Shown here one piece after another: positions 47,055 to 55,022 of a stretch of DNA of 64,000 nucleotides. The translations under genes were made by a program, and so were the position numbers. Position 1 is the first letter of the stretch, and the number at the start of each line of letters is the position of its first letter. Under the pieces are notes generated by a model that had not been told where the DNA came from, ran no database searches, and saw only the letters and a list, made by a program, of their open reading frames with translations. This stretch comes from Edaphobacter aggregans DSM 19364 (GTDB taxonomy: Bacteria; Acidobacteriota; Terriglobia; Terriglobales; Acidobacteriaceae), in assembly GCF_000745965.1 (NCBI RefSeq), contig NZ_JQKI01000023.1:1-64000 (forward strand). The letters run 5' to 3'.

Positions 47055-47666
47055 ATGGCACAAGAAAGCGTAGTGCAACCCGGAGACGTAACCCAACGAG
47101 TCGGCGTCGAGGTCATCCGTGCCCGCGGCGTGGACGTAGACAAGCTCATCAAGATGCTGGTCGCCAATGCTGCGGCGGAGTTTGCCAGCACGTACTACTA
47201 CTACACCATCCTGCGCATGAACCTTGCCGGCCATGAAGACTACAAGGAGATCTGCGAGGATGCCAGGCTTGAAGACCGGGCCCACTGGGAACTGATCGTT
47301 CCGCGCATCTACGAGCTTGGCGGACAACTACCCAACGACCTCAAGGAATTCCACGACCAGGCCGGCTGCAAGGCAGCCAAACTGCCGGATCCCCCCACCG
47401 CCGTGAACATCCTCACCCTGCTGCTTGAATCCGAGCGGTGCGCCATTCGCAGCTGGAGCGCTGTCTGCGACATGACCTTCGGCAAAGACCCGCGCACCTA
47501 CGATCTCGCCGCCCGCATTCTCAACGAGGAGATAGAGCATGAAGCCTGGTTCATCGAACTGCTGGCCCATGAACGCGATGGAAAGTCGGTACCTTCCGGA
47601 CACTTCCGTCGCGGCGAACCCGGCGAGGCGCCGTACAGCAAGAATCGCGGTTTCTACAATCCGTAA
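47055..47666 (+). CDS. Dps-like (DPSL / thioferritin-type) ferritin
   Basis: A 203-residue four-helix ferritin-like protein of the Dps-like class known from Sulfolobus and some bacteria. Metal-ligand motifs: E42 in [13 protein letters not shown]73 and H77 in [10 protein letters not shown]125/E127 in [14 protein letters not shown]158-E159 and H162 in [10 protein letters not shown]. Two cysteines at C129 and C138 (SERC-8-C) sit where thioferritins have a conserved Cys pair near the diiron site. It likely oxidises Fe(II) with peroxide and stores iron as a 12-mer. The N-terminus has a 25-residue extension. AGGACATGCA precedes the ATG. The ferredoxin gene follows after 30 bases. Confidence 0.85.
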   Translation: MAQESVVQPGDVTQRVGVEVIRARGVDVDKLIKMLVANAAAEFASTYYYYTILRMNLAGHEDYKEICEDARLEDRAHWELIVPRIYELGGQLPNDLKEFHDQAGCKAAKLPDPPTAVNILTLLLESERCAIRSWSAVCDMTFGKDPRTYDLAARILNEEIEHEAWFIELLAHERDGKSVPSGHFRRGEPGEAPYSKNRGFYNP

Positions 47667-47696
47667 CGCGATAATCCATAACGCGCCAGAGTTCGC

Positions 47697-48038
47697 ATGA
47701 CAGAAAGTCGGAGCTTCCGGGTTCTCATCGAAACCCCGGACGGCCCACGCTCTTTTGACTGCCCCAAAGAGGAGCGCATCTGGGGTGCCGCTGCGGAAAA
47801 CGGCGTCGTCCTGCCCGCAATCTGTCATCAGGGCCGCTGCCTGACGTGTGCCGGACTGCTGCTCGAAGGCGTCGTCGAACACGACCATCCCGATACCTAC
47901 TTTCCCGAGGACGAGGCAGCCCGCTACATCCTGATCTGTTGCGCTATGCCACGTAGCGATGTGCGCATCCGTTCTCACCAGGAATCCGAGATGCGCAAGC
48001 ATCGGATAGCGGCTGACCTGCCTGCTCCCTACGGTTGA
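47697..48038 (+). CDS. [2Fe-2S] ferredoxin (plant-type)
   Basis: A 113-residue beta-grasp ferredoxin. The cluster pattern C-x4-C-x2-C is in AICHQGRCLTCAG (C43, C48, C51), with the fourth ligand in LICCAMPRSD (C81 or C82). It starts 30 bases after the Dps-like ferritin gene and is probably in the same transcript, suggesting an electron carrier for iron release or for the ferritin's redox site. The C-terminal AADLPAPYG and the following 24 bases recur almost exactly at 50883-50936. Confidence 0.88.
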   Translation: MTESRSFRVLIETPDGPRSFDCPKEERIWGAAAENGVVLPAICHQGRCLTCAGLLLEGVVEHDHPDTYFPEDEAARYILICCAMPRSDVRIRSHQESEMRKHRIAADLPAPYG

Positions 48039-48062
48039 CGTGCTGGCAGAACCTGCCGGGCA
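48009..48062. repeat. 54-bp segment repeated at 50883-50936 (copy 1)
   Basis: The end of the ferredoxin gene and 24 bases after it match 50883-50936 in 49 of 54 positions. This copy is the functional one, since it completes the ferredoxin frame. Confidence 0.85.
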
Positions 48063-48096
48063 CAAAAAAAGACCCGGAGACGATCGTCTCCGGATC
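48061..48096 (-). terminator. intrinsic terminator for the minus-strand secreted-protein gene
   Basis: A perfect 20-base palindrome CCGGAGACGATCGTCTCCGG (48074-48093), read on the minus strand, is followed by GTCTTTTTTTGTG. It starts about 20 bases after the stop at 48115. The convergent ferredoxin gene ends just before it. Confidence 0.85.
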
Positions 48097-48114
48097 CTCT
48101 TCGCCTCAAGATAA

Positions 48115-48537
48115 CTACTTGAGGGCGATCGTGACATCGCTGCTGACCGGACGCTGTGATACCTGCATTTGCTCCCTGGCGCGCTTTTCGGCCTTCGAGA
48201 CCGAGAAGGAAAGATTCATTGCCGAGAGGTCGCTGCAAATCTGACTCAGGAAATACTGGTCCCCATACTTATGGAAGACCAGCGCGTTGCCCTTTCCTGG
48301 ATCATTGTTTTTAGCCATAGTCAGAATGTGGACGCTCTTCTCCCGGTTGGAGATGAGGAGCAGATTAGGGTTGGACGAATCGGAACCGATCGTGTAGGTT
48401 CCAGAAGGCAAAGAGTTGCCGTTGACCGTGAAGTTGAATGGGACGGTTGCCTTCATCTTGTGATCCTGGGCCCATACTCCTGCTGTGATGGAGGTAGCCG
48501 CTACGAAGAGAGCGATTGCCTTGACGATGCGTTTCAT
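48115..48537 (-). CDS. secreted hypothetical protein
   Basis: A 140-residue exported protein: signal peptide MKRIVKAIALFVAATSITAG ending VWA-QD, then a beta-rich mature domain (ATVPFNFTVNGNSLPSGTYT, LLISNREKSVHILTMAKN, LVFHKYGDQYFLSQI) and a basic C-terminus. Small proteins with this pattern are very common in Acidobacteriota genomes, with no known function. The ATG at 48537 has AAGGAG nine bases upstream. The frame is open farther upstream but without conservation. Confidence 0.75.
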   Translation of the reverse strand: MKRIVKAIALFVAATSITAGVWAQDHKMKATVPFNFTVNGNSLPSGTYTIGSDSSNPNLLLISNREKSVHILTMAKNNDPGKGNALVFHKYGDQYFLSQICSDLSAMNLSFSVSKAEKRAREQMQVSQRPVSSDVTIALK

Positions 48538-48857
48538 GACGTTCTCCTTTCCGGAGTACCCTCTTCCAGGGTCCCTTCGGGCTCGGATCTTGCTCTTCAG
48601 GAGCTGATATGCCTCGATATAGTGCATACCTGTTGCCAAAGCTGGCCGATCTCCCGCCTCGCAACACCGCACATGTATTTGCAACGAGATACAAACGCCG
48701 CCCCGGACTCAAACCCACCCATGTCCCCGCTATGCACCAGCAGCTGGTATCCGAAGGGATACCCACCGGTATCCTTCCCATTACCTGTCGTGAAAATTAA
48801 GAACGATCTGGGATTCCTTACCAACTCGCCTACACTTTGACTCGACCGGAGGCTCCG
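48538..48857. other. divergent promoter region
   Basis: About 320 bases between the minus-strand secreted-protein gene and the plus-strand sigma-54 activator gene. It should hold both promoters. CGAAGGGATACCCACCGGTATCC-type near-symmetric sequence around 48755-48775 could be an operator, but I cannot support a specific site. No gene seen. Confidence 0.45.
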
Positions 48858-50705
48858 ATGAAGCCGCGGCTCCTCGTTATCTCAGGTTCCCTCCCAGGCA
48901 CCGTCCGGCATCTCGTCGAAGGCCAGTTCTTCATTGGCCGTGACGAAGCAAATCAGTTGTGCCTCACCGATCCCGCCGTCTCCCGCAGGCACTGCATGCT
49001 CCAGCAACTCGACGAGCATTATGAGCTCGTCGATCTTGACAGCCGTCACGGCACCTTCGTGAATGGAGTCCCCGTACGGCGCAAGCTTATCGAACACGGT
49101 GACACAATCCGCGTTGGAAGATCCGAGCTTGTGTTTCTGTCCCATGAAGGCGACGAGATGACTCAGGCCACCGCTATCCACAGCGATCTCCCCGCCATCT
49201 CCACCCTCAGTACCATTCGAATGGCCCCTCCAGTGCCTCCGACATTTGGAGTTGAAGTGGGACGCATGGCGCGTGATCTGGCCGCACTGTTCAGAATCAG
49301 TAACGTTATCAATTCCATCCGTGACTCCGAACTCCTGCAGCACGAACTTCTACGCCTGATCTTCGAGGTCATCCCCGCGGAAAAAGGCGCAGTCCTTCTC
49401 CTGACAGATCTCGATGAGGGCGAACCAGCCTCAATCTGCACCAACAGCCGGCAACTCGGCGACAGTCGGCCAATCGAGGTTCAGCGTGAGCTGGTCCACC
49501 GCGCCATCTGGGAGCGTTCGGCTGTCTTCACCAACGCCGCTACCGAGGCAAGCCAGAACGTGCTCTGCCTTCCGCTCGTCGCCGTGGAAAAGACCATCGG
49601 CGTCATCTATCTCACATCGCCGCGCTCTTCTCCGCCGTTTCACGAAGATCACATCCATTTCCTCGACTCGGTCTCCCGCATCGCAGCCGTAACGCTCGAA
49701 AACATACTCGCGCTCGACGCGCTACGCTCCGAGAACAGCCTGCTGAAAGCCGAACTCAACCCTGCCTGCAAGCTCGTCGGCGAAAGCCGCCAGATCGGCC
49801 AGGTGGAAGAGTTCATCTCCCGTGTCGCGCAGAGCGACTCCACCGTCCTGATCCGCGGCGAGAGTGGCACCGGCAAAGAGCTCGTTGCGTGCGCCATACA
49901 TCACTCCAGTCCACGCTCCGACCGCCCCTTCATCGCTATCAACTGCGCCGCAATTCCCGAAACGCTGCTCGAAAGCGAGCTCTTCGGCCATGAGAAGGGC
50001 GCATTCACAGGCGCCGTCGGCACGAGAAAGGGCAAGCTCGAAGCGGCTGAAAACGGAACCCTGTTCCTCGACGAGATAGGCGAACTTGCTCCCCCCATGC
50101 AGGCAAAGCTCCTGCGAGTCCTGCAGCAGAGGGAGTTCGAGCGCGTCGGAGGTGCTCACCCCATCCCCTTCAAGGCCCGCGTCCTCGCCGCAACCAACAA
50201 GAACCTGGAGCAAGCACTCAAGTCCGGCGACTTTCGCCAGGACCTGTACTACCGTCTCAACGTCGTCTCCGTCACCGTCCCGCCCCTGCGCGAACACCGC
50301 GAGGACATCCCTTTACTCGCCTTGTACTTCGCCGCCAAGTACGCAGAAAAGAGCAAGCGCCCGTTTAAGGGCATCTCGCAGCGGGCACGCACTTTGCTAA
50401 TGGGCTATAGCTGGCCCGGTAACGTCCGCGAGCTGGAGAATGCAATCGAGCACGCCATCGTCTTGGGACTGACCGAGGAGATACTTCCCGAAGATCTCCC
50501 CGTTGGCATACTCGAGGAGCAGTCCGCCGGCCTCGCCGGCGCGCGATACCACGACGCGCTCAACCAGACCAAAAGAGAGCTGGTACTCAACGCACTGCGT
50601 GAAGCAAACGGAAGCTATCCCGAAGCCGCTCGATCGCTCAACATTCACCCCAAGTATTTGCATCGGTTGGCGCGCAATCTCAAGTTGAAGTCAGAGGCCG
50701 GCTGA
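48858..50705 (+). CDS. sigma-54-dependent activator with FHA and GAF domains
   Basis: A 615-residue enhancer-binding protein. Order: N-terminal FHA domain (about 1-95: [34 protein letters not shown]), GAF domain (about 135-290), AAA+ domain with Walker A GESGTGKE (about 334) and the sigma-54 loop GAFTGA (about 382), then a Fis-type HTH (about 575-612: [21 protein letters not shown]). FHA binds phospho-threonine, so it is probably controlled by a Ser/Thr kinase rather than by a receiver. ATG at 48858 follows GGAGGC at proper spacing; a TTG at 48837 is upstream. Its target genes are not evident here. Confidence 0.92.
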   Translation: MKPRLLVISGSLPGTVRHLVEGQFFIGRDEANQLCLTDPAVSRRHCMLQQLDEHYELVDLDSRHGTFVNGVPVRRKLIEHGDTIRVGRSELVFLSHEGDEMTQATAIHSDLPAISTLSTIRMAPPVPPTFGVEVGRMARDLAALFRISNVINSIRDSELLQHELLRLIFEVIPAEKGAVLLLTDLDEGEPASICTNSRQLGDSRPIEVQRELVHRAIWERSAVFTNAATEASQNVLCLPLVAVEKTIGVIYLTSPRSSPPFHEDHIHFLDSVSRIAAVTLENILALDALRSENSLLKAELNPACKLVGESRQIGQVEEFISRVAQSDSTVLIRGESGTGKELVACAIHHSSPRSDRPFIAINCAAIPETLLESELFGHEKGAFTGAVGTRKGKLEAAENGTLFLDEIGELAPPMQAKLLRVLQQREFERVGGAHPIPFKARVLAATNKNLEQALKSGDFRQDLYYRLNVVSVTVPPLREHREDIPLLALYFAAKYAEKSKRPFKGISQRARTLLMGYSWPGNVRELENAIEHAIVLGLTEEILPEDLPVGILEEQSAGLAGARYHDALNQTKRELVLNALREANGSYPEAARSLNIHPKYLHRLARNLKLKSEAG

Positions 50706-50774
50706 AAAACACGCAGCTCATCCATGATGATCATCACCACAAGCAGTCAGTCACATCTGACGCCGGAGATCCCT

Positions 50775-50912
50775 ATGGTTCATCCAACCGGCAAAGAAAA
50801 ATCAGAAAAGGACAAGATGCTTGCCGGCGAGCTCTACAACGCCCAGGACCCAGTTCTCGTCGCCGACCGCCTCCACTCCGCTGCGGCTGGCCTGCCTGCT
50901 CCATACGGTTGA
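50775..50912 (+). pseudogene. chimeric ORF: acetyltransferase N-terminus joined to ferredoxin C-terminus
   Basis: A 45-codon frame: MVHPTGKEKSEKDKMLAGEL, then YNAQDPVLVADRLHSAA, then GLPAPYG and a stop. The first 30 residues match the N-terminal Mac domain of the sugar O-acetyltransferase at 51903 (DKMLAGELYNAQDP, VADRLRSA), the last residues match the end of the ferredoxin at 48038. DNA similarity supports both joins (about 50797-50882 with 51917-52000; 50883-50936 with 48009-48062). It looks like a recombination scar, not a functional gene. Confidence 0.8.
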
Positions 50913-50936
50913 CATGCTGACGGAACCTGCCGGGCA
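50883..50936. repeat. 54-bp segment repeated from the ferredoxin 3' end (copy 2)
   Basis: 49 of 54 bases match 48009-48062. Differences include synonymous and downstream non-coding positions, so the duplication is not recent. The rest of 50937-51113 has nothing recognisable. Confidence 0.85.
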
Positions 50937-51113
50937 GCCCACCGCTCACCGCAGGCGCTCATAAGCGATCCCTGTCCACACACCATCGTTGCTACCGGTG
51001 CATGCACTTCACCGGACGGGGCTGGGGCCAGGCCACCGGCCAGTTAACCCTCGCCCAGCCAGCCGACATATCCGTGACCGTGCAATAGAACATCTCTTAT
51101 GCGCCTTCCTCTA

Positions 51114-51836
51114 CTACAGAGCTACCCCAAGAGCACTCGCAGTAAGCTCCCCCACCTCCCCGTCACCCACCAGCCCATTCGACAACTGAAACGCAACCAC
51201 AGCCGCCTGCGTATGTGGACCGAACTCGCCATCAATCGCACCCGGATTAAACCCGGCAGCCTTCAGCGCCTGCTGAATCCTCCGCACAACCGGCCCCGTC
51301 ATCATCGGCGTCATCAGCCGGTACACCACCGTCGAAGGCTCCGTCACCGGTACCACCGCTCGTTGCGTGTATTTGATCCCCGGCACCAGCACTCCCATAT
51401 CCCACCTCCGCCCCGCCAGCCTCGAAGAAATCACGCCATCCGCAGACGAGTGCGCCTCGATCGTCCCGCCCGTCCCGTCTGAAAACACAACGTGCCCTAT
51501 CGCCCCCGGCTGCGGCACGCGCAGAACCGCCGCGCCCGGAGTCCTCGCCGCCGCATCCAGCGAGATCACCTCACCCAGCGTCCTCGCATCGCGATCGCAG
51601 AATCCCGTATAAGCATCCGCCGTCGCCGGGTCCCCAAAGTCTCGATTACACCCATACAGAATCCCCGACGTCTGAAACACCACCCACGAAAAAAACTCAG
51701 CGCAATCCCAGGGCCCCTTCCAATTCCCGTTATCCTTGGGAGCAAGAGCTCCCAGCACATATCGTTCGCCGACGTGCTTCCGAGCCAGAGTGACCAGTGC
51801 GCTACCGGTCGCACCACCATTCGTTCGAGGGGCCAT
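51114..51836 (-). CDS. NlpC/P60-like peptidase with peptidoglycan-binding domain
   Basis: A 240-residue cell-wall-related protein. An NlpC/P60-type fold (about 10-160) with Cys C45 in GPWDCAEFFSW and His H115 in GAIGHVVFSDG, then a C-terminal PG_binding_1 domain (about 172-235: GPVVRRIQQALKAAGFNPGAIDGEFG, HTQAAVVAFQ). It has no signal peptide, so it may act inside or be released with lysis, like phage or tailocin endolysins. Neighbours do not help. Confidence 0.75.
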   Translation of the reverse strand: MAPRTNGGATGSALVTLARKHVGERYVLGALAPKDNGNWKGPWDCAEFFSWVVFQTSGILYGCNRDFGDPATADAYTGFCDRDARTLGEVISLDAAARTPGAAVLRVPQPGAIGHVVFSDGTGGTIEAHSSADGVISSRLAGRRWDMGVLVPGIKYTQRAVVPVTEPSTVVYRLMTPMMTGPVVRRIQQALKAAGFNPGAIDGEFGPHTQAAVVAFQLSNGLVGDGEVGELTASALGVAL

Positions 51837-51902
51837 TGACTTCCTCCTTGTTAGCTCTTTGAGCTAGGCATCCAATCTACTCCCCAACTTCCGGAACCCC
51901 AC

Positions 51903-52460
51903 ATGCCGCTTCCTTTAAAATCCGAAAAAGACAAGATGCTCGCCGGCGAGCTCTACAACGCCCAGGACCCCACCCTCGTCGCCGACCGCCTCCGCTCCGC
52001 CTCCCTCATCCACAAATACAACTCCACCCCGCACCACCCCGCCACCCACTTCATCCAGCTTGAAGAGCTCCTCGCCTCCGTCGGCCCCCGCACCGTCGTC
52101 CGCCCGCCCTTCTACGTCGACTACGGCTACAACATCACCCTCGGCGCCGATGTCTTCCTCAACTTCAACTGCGTCCTGCTCGACGTCACTCCCATCACCA
52201 TCGGCGACCGCACCCAGATCGGCCCCTTCACCCAGATCTACGCCGCCGACCACCCCCGCGACCACGCCACCCGCCGCGCCCACCTCGAAAACGGCCGCCC
52301 CGTCCACATCGGCGCCAACGTCTGGATCGGCGGCGGAGCCATCATCCTCCCCGGAGTCACCATCGGTGACGACGCCATCATCGGAGCCGGCGCCATCGTC
52401 ACCCGCGACGTCCCCGCCGGAGCCACCGCAGTCGGCAACCCCGCCCGCATACGTCCCTGA
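51903..52460 (+). CDS. maa: sugar O-acetyltransferase, Maa/LacA family
   Basis: A 185-residue left-handed beta-helix acetyltransferase. Mac domain (about 1-58: KDKMLAGELYNAQDPTLVAD), catalytic His near 117 in YAADHPRDHATR, hexapeptide-repeat core (VFLNFNCVLLDVTPITIGDR, GANVWIGGGAIILPGVTIG, GAGAIVTRDVPAGATAVGNP). It acetylates maltose, glucose or thiogalactosides. Its N-terminal 30 codons are duplicated in the chimeric ORF at 50775. Codons are nearly all C-ending, as in its neighbours. The stop abuts the convergent ridA. Confidence 0.9.
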   Translation: MPLPLKSEKDKMLAGELYNAQDPTLVADRLRSASLIHKYNSTPHHPATHFIQLEELLASVGPRTVVRPPFYVDYGYNITLGADVFLNFNCVLLDVTPITIGDRTQIGPFTQIYAADHPRDHATRRAHLENGRPVHIGANVWIGGGAIILPGVTIGDDAIIGAGAIVTRDVPAGATAVGNPARIRP

Positions 52461-52931
52461 TTACGGCAGCACCGCTACCGCCTCTACCTCAATCATCGCG
52501 TCCTCGCGAAACAAAGCCTGCACCCCGGCCAGCGTACTCGCCGGAGGGTGCGCCTTATCGATAAACCCGTCCCGCACCTCCCGTAACGCAACCACCCTGT
52601 CATGGTTCAACCCCACCACGTAGTAGTTCAGCTTCACGACGTCCTTCGGCGTTGCCCCTGCCGCAGCCAGCTCCGCCCGCAGGTTCGCAAACACCTGCGC
52701 CGCTTGCGCGCGAAAATCATCCTTCCCCACCATCTCACCCTTCCGGTTCACCCCAACCTGTCCGGAAAGAAACACCATCTTGCCGCCATGCACCACCACC
52801 GCGTGGCTGTACCCTGCAGGCGAGCTCATCTCATGCGAGTTCATGAACTCAACCTTCGCCTTCCCGCTTCCCGTTTGAGCGAACACCACTCCACTCATCA
52901 AGCCAACAACCAGAAACCGATCCAGTCTCAT
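52461..52931 (-). CDS. exported RidA-family protein
   Basis: A 156-residue RidA (YjgF/YER057c/UK114) protein: core VVVHGGKMVFLSGQVGVN, GDFRAQAAQVFANLRAELAA-like helices, HPPASTLAGVQALFRE with the family's conserved R near the C-terminus. Unlike cytoplasmic RidA enamine deaminases, it begins with a signal peptide (RFLVVGLMSGVVFAQTGSG). The GTG at 52937 is two codons upstream of the preferred ATG. Export suggests a role other than clearing 2-aminoacrylate. Confidence 0.8.
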   Translation of the reverse strand: MRLDRFLVVGLMSGVVFAQTGSGKAKVEFMNSHEMSSPAGYSHAVVVHGGKMVFLSGQVGVNRKGEMVGKDDFRAQAAQVFANLRAELAAAGATPKDVVKLNYYVVGLNHDRVVALREVRDGFIDKAHPPASTLAGVQALFREDAMIEVEAVAVLP

Positions 52932-52952
52932 ATCCACCTCGCAACTCGAAAC

Positions 52953-53390
52953 TCAACTGCAAGCGTTATAAGGAACCAGCATCGTTAGACGCACCGGCAC
53001 TGACTCAACTGGAGGTGGCATGAACTCACCATAAGTCCATCGCAAGGGCCTCGCCGGGGCGTATTCGTGCAGGTAGCATGCGAACCGGAGAATGCCCGTC
53101 CCTTGCACACATTCCATCTGCCGCTGAATTACGCTCTCTCCATCCGCTGAAAGGAGTGCTTCGTCATACGCAACCATCATGCGTTGAGGATCGCCGCTCA
53201 AATCATGCTGACCAAAATCTGAAAGAGTAAATCTCTCATCGATGCCTTTCGACCTCAGCTTCGATGAGCACAAGTTTATTGAAGTGGTCGCGCGTGGATT
53301 CATCATCTCCAGTGACATCCCACTGCTCCTGATACGTTTCGGCAGAGATCTCTGGCCGGTACACTCCGAGGATTCGGATCTTTGGCTCAC
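52953..53390 (-). pseudogene. hypothetical protein, probably frameshifted
   Basis: The natural start at 53390 reads MSEPKIRILGVYRPEIS, DVTGDDESTRDHFNKLVLIE, AEVERHR and stops near 53232. The neighbouring frame continues with IDERFTLSDFGQHDLSGDPQ, RMMVAYDEALLSADGES and RFACYLHEYAPARPLRWTYG to 52953. Together these make a plausible protein of about 145 residues with no recognised domain. Either one base is lost near 53235 or two short overlapping genes exist, with the second starting from a TTG. I favour one broken gene. Confidence 0.55.
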
Positions 53391-54470
53391 TCATGCGGTC
53401 GTAAGTTTATCAGTCCCTGAAACTCCCGCAGCCGTCAGCCCGAACTCCCCCGCCAGCAGCTCATAACTCCTCAACCGCTTCGCCTGATCCCAGACAATCG
53501 TATTCACAATCAGCTCCCCAATCCCCAAAGCCCCAGCCATCTGCTCCAACCTCTCCCTCACCACCGCAGGAGTCCCCACAAAGTACCTCGGCCACTCCCC
53601 CTCCTCCATCGGAACCTCTCCCATCATCCGCAGCTCGCGCAACGCATCCTCCGGCGCGGCCACCGGCTTCCGATCCCCCAGCCGAATCCTCCGCTGCAGC
53701 AGCCGAGCGCTGCTCGCCAGATACTCCGCCTCCTCTTCGGTCTCCGCGCAAACCACTCCCACCGCAACCGTCGCCTCTGGCCTCTCCGCCCGAATCCCCG
53801 GCCGGAAGTACCGCATATACGTCTCAATCGCCTCCCTCGTCTTCACCGGCGAGAAGAAGTGCGCAAACGAGTACGGCAGCCCGTACTCCACCGCCGCCAC
53901 CGCGCTCCACATGCTCGACCCCAGCATCCACACCGCCGGCCCCCTGTACTCCTCGCCCGGCGGCGGAGCCGGCATCGCCTTCACCCTCCCAAACGGATGC
54001 CCGTCAGGAAACCCATCCTCCAGGAACCCCAGCAGCTCCACCAACTGGTCCGGGAAATCATCCTCCATCGGAGTCTTCCGGCTCCGCCTCAGCGCCAGCG
54101 ACTCCATCGGCCCGCCCCCCGGAGCACGCCCCAGCCCCAGGTCCACCCTCTCCGGATACAACCCATACAGCGTCCGAAACACCTCCGCCACCTTCAGCGG
54201 GGTGTAATGAGGCAGCATGATCCCGCCCGACCCGATCCGTATCCGCTTCGTCTCCGCCCCAATCCGCGCCAGCATGATCTCCGGAGCCGTACACGCCAGC
54301 GTATCCATCGCATGGTGCTCCGACATCCAGAACCGCCCATACCCCAGCTCATCCACCCGCCGCGCCAGCGCAATCGAGTTCTGCAAAGCCTGCGCAGGCG
54401 TCCCATCCTCGGCCACCGGCGACTGATCCAGCACCGAAAGCCGCAACCCCGTCTTCTTATCCATAACCAT
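53391..54470 (-). CDS. LLM-class flavin-dependent oxidoreductase
   Basis: About 360 residues of the luciferase-like monooxygenase superfamily. N-terminal LRLSVLDQSPVAEDGTPAQA, barrel segments YGRFWMSEHH, RIRIGSGGIMLPHYTPLKVA and VDLGLGRAPGG; the C-terminus ends with LGIGELIVNTIVWDQAKR. Probably FMN- or F420-using, substrate unknown. Possible starts at 54485 (GTG), 54470 and 54464 (ATG); the last agrees best with family N-termini (DKKTGLRLSVLDQSP). Confidence 0.85.
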   Translation of the reverse strand: MVMDKKTGLRLSVLDQSPVAEDGTPAQALQNSIALARRVDELGYGRFWMSEHHAMDTLACTAPEIMLARIGAETKRIRIGSGGIMLPHYTPLKVAEVFRTLYGLYPERVDLGLGRAPGGGPMESLALRRSRKTPMEDDFPDQLVELLGFLEDGFPDGHPFGRVKAMPAPPPGEEYRGPAVWMLGSSMWSAVAAVEYGLPYSFAHFFSPVKTREAIETYMRYFRPGIRAERPEATVAVGVVCAETEEEAEYLASSARLLQRRIRLGDRKPVAAPEDALRELRMMGEVPMEEGEWPRYFVGTPAVVRERLEQMAGALGIGELIVNTIVWDQAKRLRSYELLAGEFGLTAAGVSGTDKLTTA

Positions 54471-54548
54471 CAGATGACCAACCACCCTTCGACGACCCTC
54501 GAACGAAACCTGCCATCAACCAACGAACACCTTCAGACGTCCCCCTCC

Positions 54549-54605
54549 TATCTGTGCATGGCAACGCTATCTGTGCATGGCCACGCTATCTCTCCATGGC
54601 CACGC
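54549..54605. repeat. three tandem 19-bp repeats
   Basis: TATCTGTGCATGGCAACGC, TATCTGTGCATGGCCACGC and TATCTCTCCATGGCCACGC lie head to tail upstream of the LLM gene (minus strand). The first two differ at one base. It is followed at 54615-54656 by GCGTCATTCTGAGCCGAAGG, a string that resembles a dispersed repeat often seen in Acidobacteriota. Confidence 0.85.
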
Positions 54606-54734
54606 TCTCTGCGTGCGTCATTCTGAGCCGAAGGCGAAGAACCCCCGCATTTTGCCCGTAGCGCCACCAATCCCGGGGACCATCAAAAACCTTGTCAAGT
54701 CCCAGAAACCCTCAAACCACTCATCCCAAAAGAG

Positions 54735-54935
54735 ATGCCAAGTGCCGATTAATTCCCCGCCACTTGATATAATCAAGTCAGCAGAGGAAAAGCCCTGGAG
54801 CCCCATCCAGGGCTTTCTCATTGCGCATAAAAATACGCATTATCAAGACTTTGCACGAAACCACGCAGTATTTTCAATAACTTAGCACCAAAGTACCACG
54901 CTAAGTATATTGTTTCGAATACTTTGCACAAAATT
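54735..54935 (-). ncRNA. three-copy intergenic element, copy B (candidate small RNA)
   Basis: Parts in order: palindrome CTTGATATAATCAAG (54763-54777); GC hairpin AAAGCCCTGGA / TCCAGGGCTTT (54789-54799, 54806-54816); hairpin CAATAACTTAGC / GCTAAGTATATTG (54875-54886, 54900-54912; 12 pairs, one bulge); box TTTCGAATACTTTGCACAAA (54913-54932). On the minus strand TTGTGC, 16 bases, TATACT reads as a promoter; the GC hairpin with T-tract would end the transcript. The plus orientation places the box 90 bases before the deoC ATG. No protein frame here. The rest of 54486-55022 holds only the 19-bp repeats. Confidence 0.5.
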
Positions 54936-55022
54936 GACGGGAAGGCTAACCCTCCCACTGCCAGACTTAACCACCTTGTGATAGAAACAGACCGGCCCGG
55001 AACCAGGGTCCAAAGGAGAAAC

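Noticed and set aside
50724..50774. N-terminal extension of the chimeric ORF
   Set aside because: The 17 extra codons match nothing, and the matched homology begins after the ATG at 50775.
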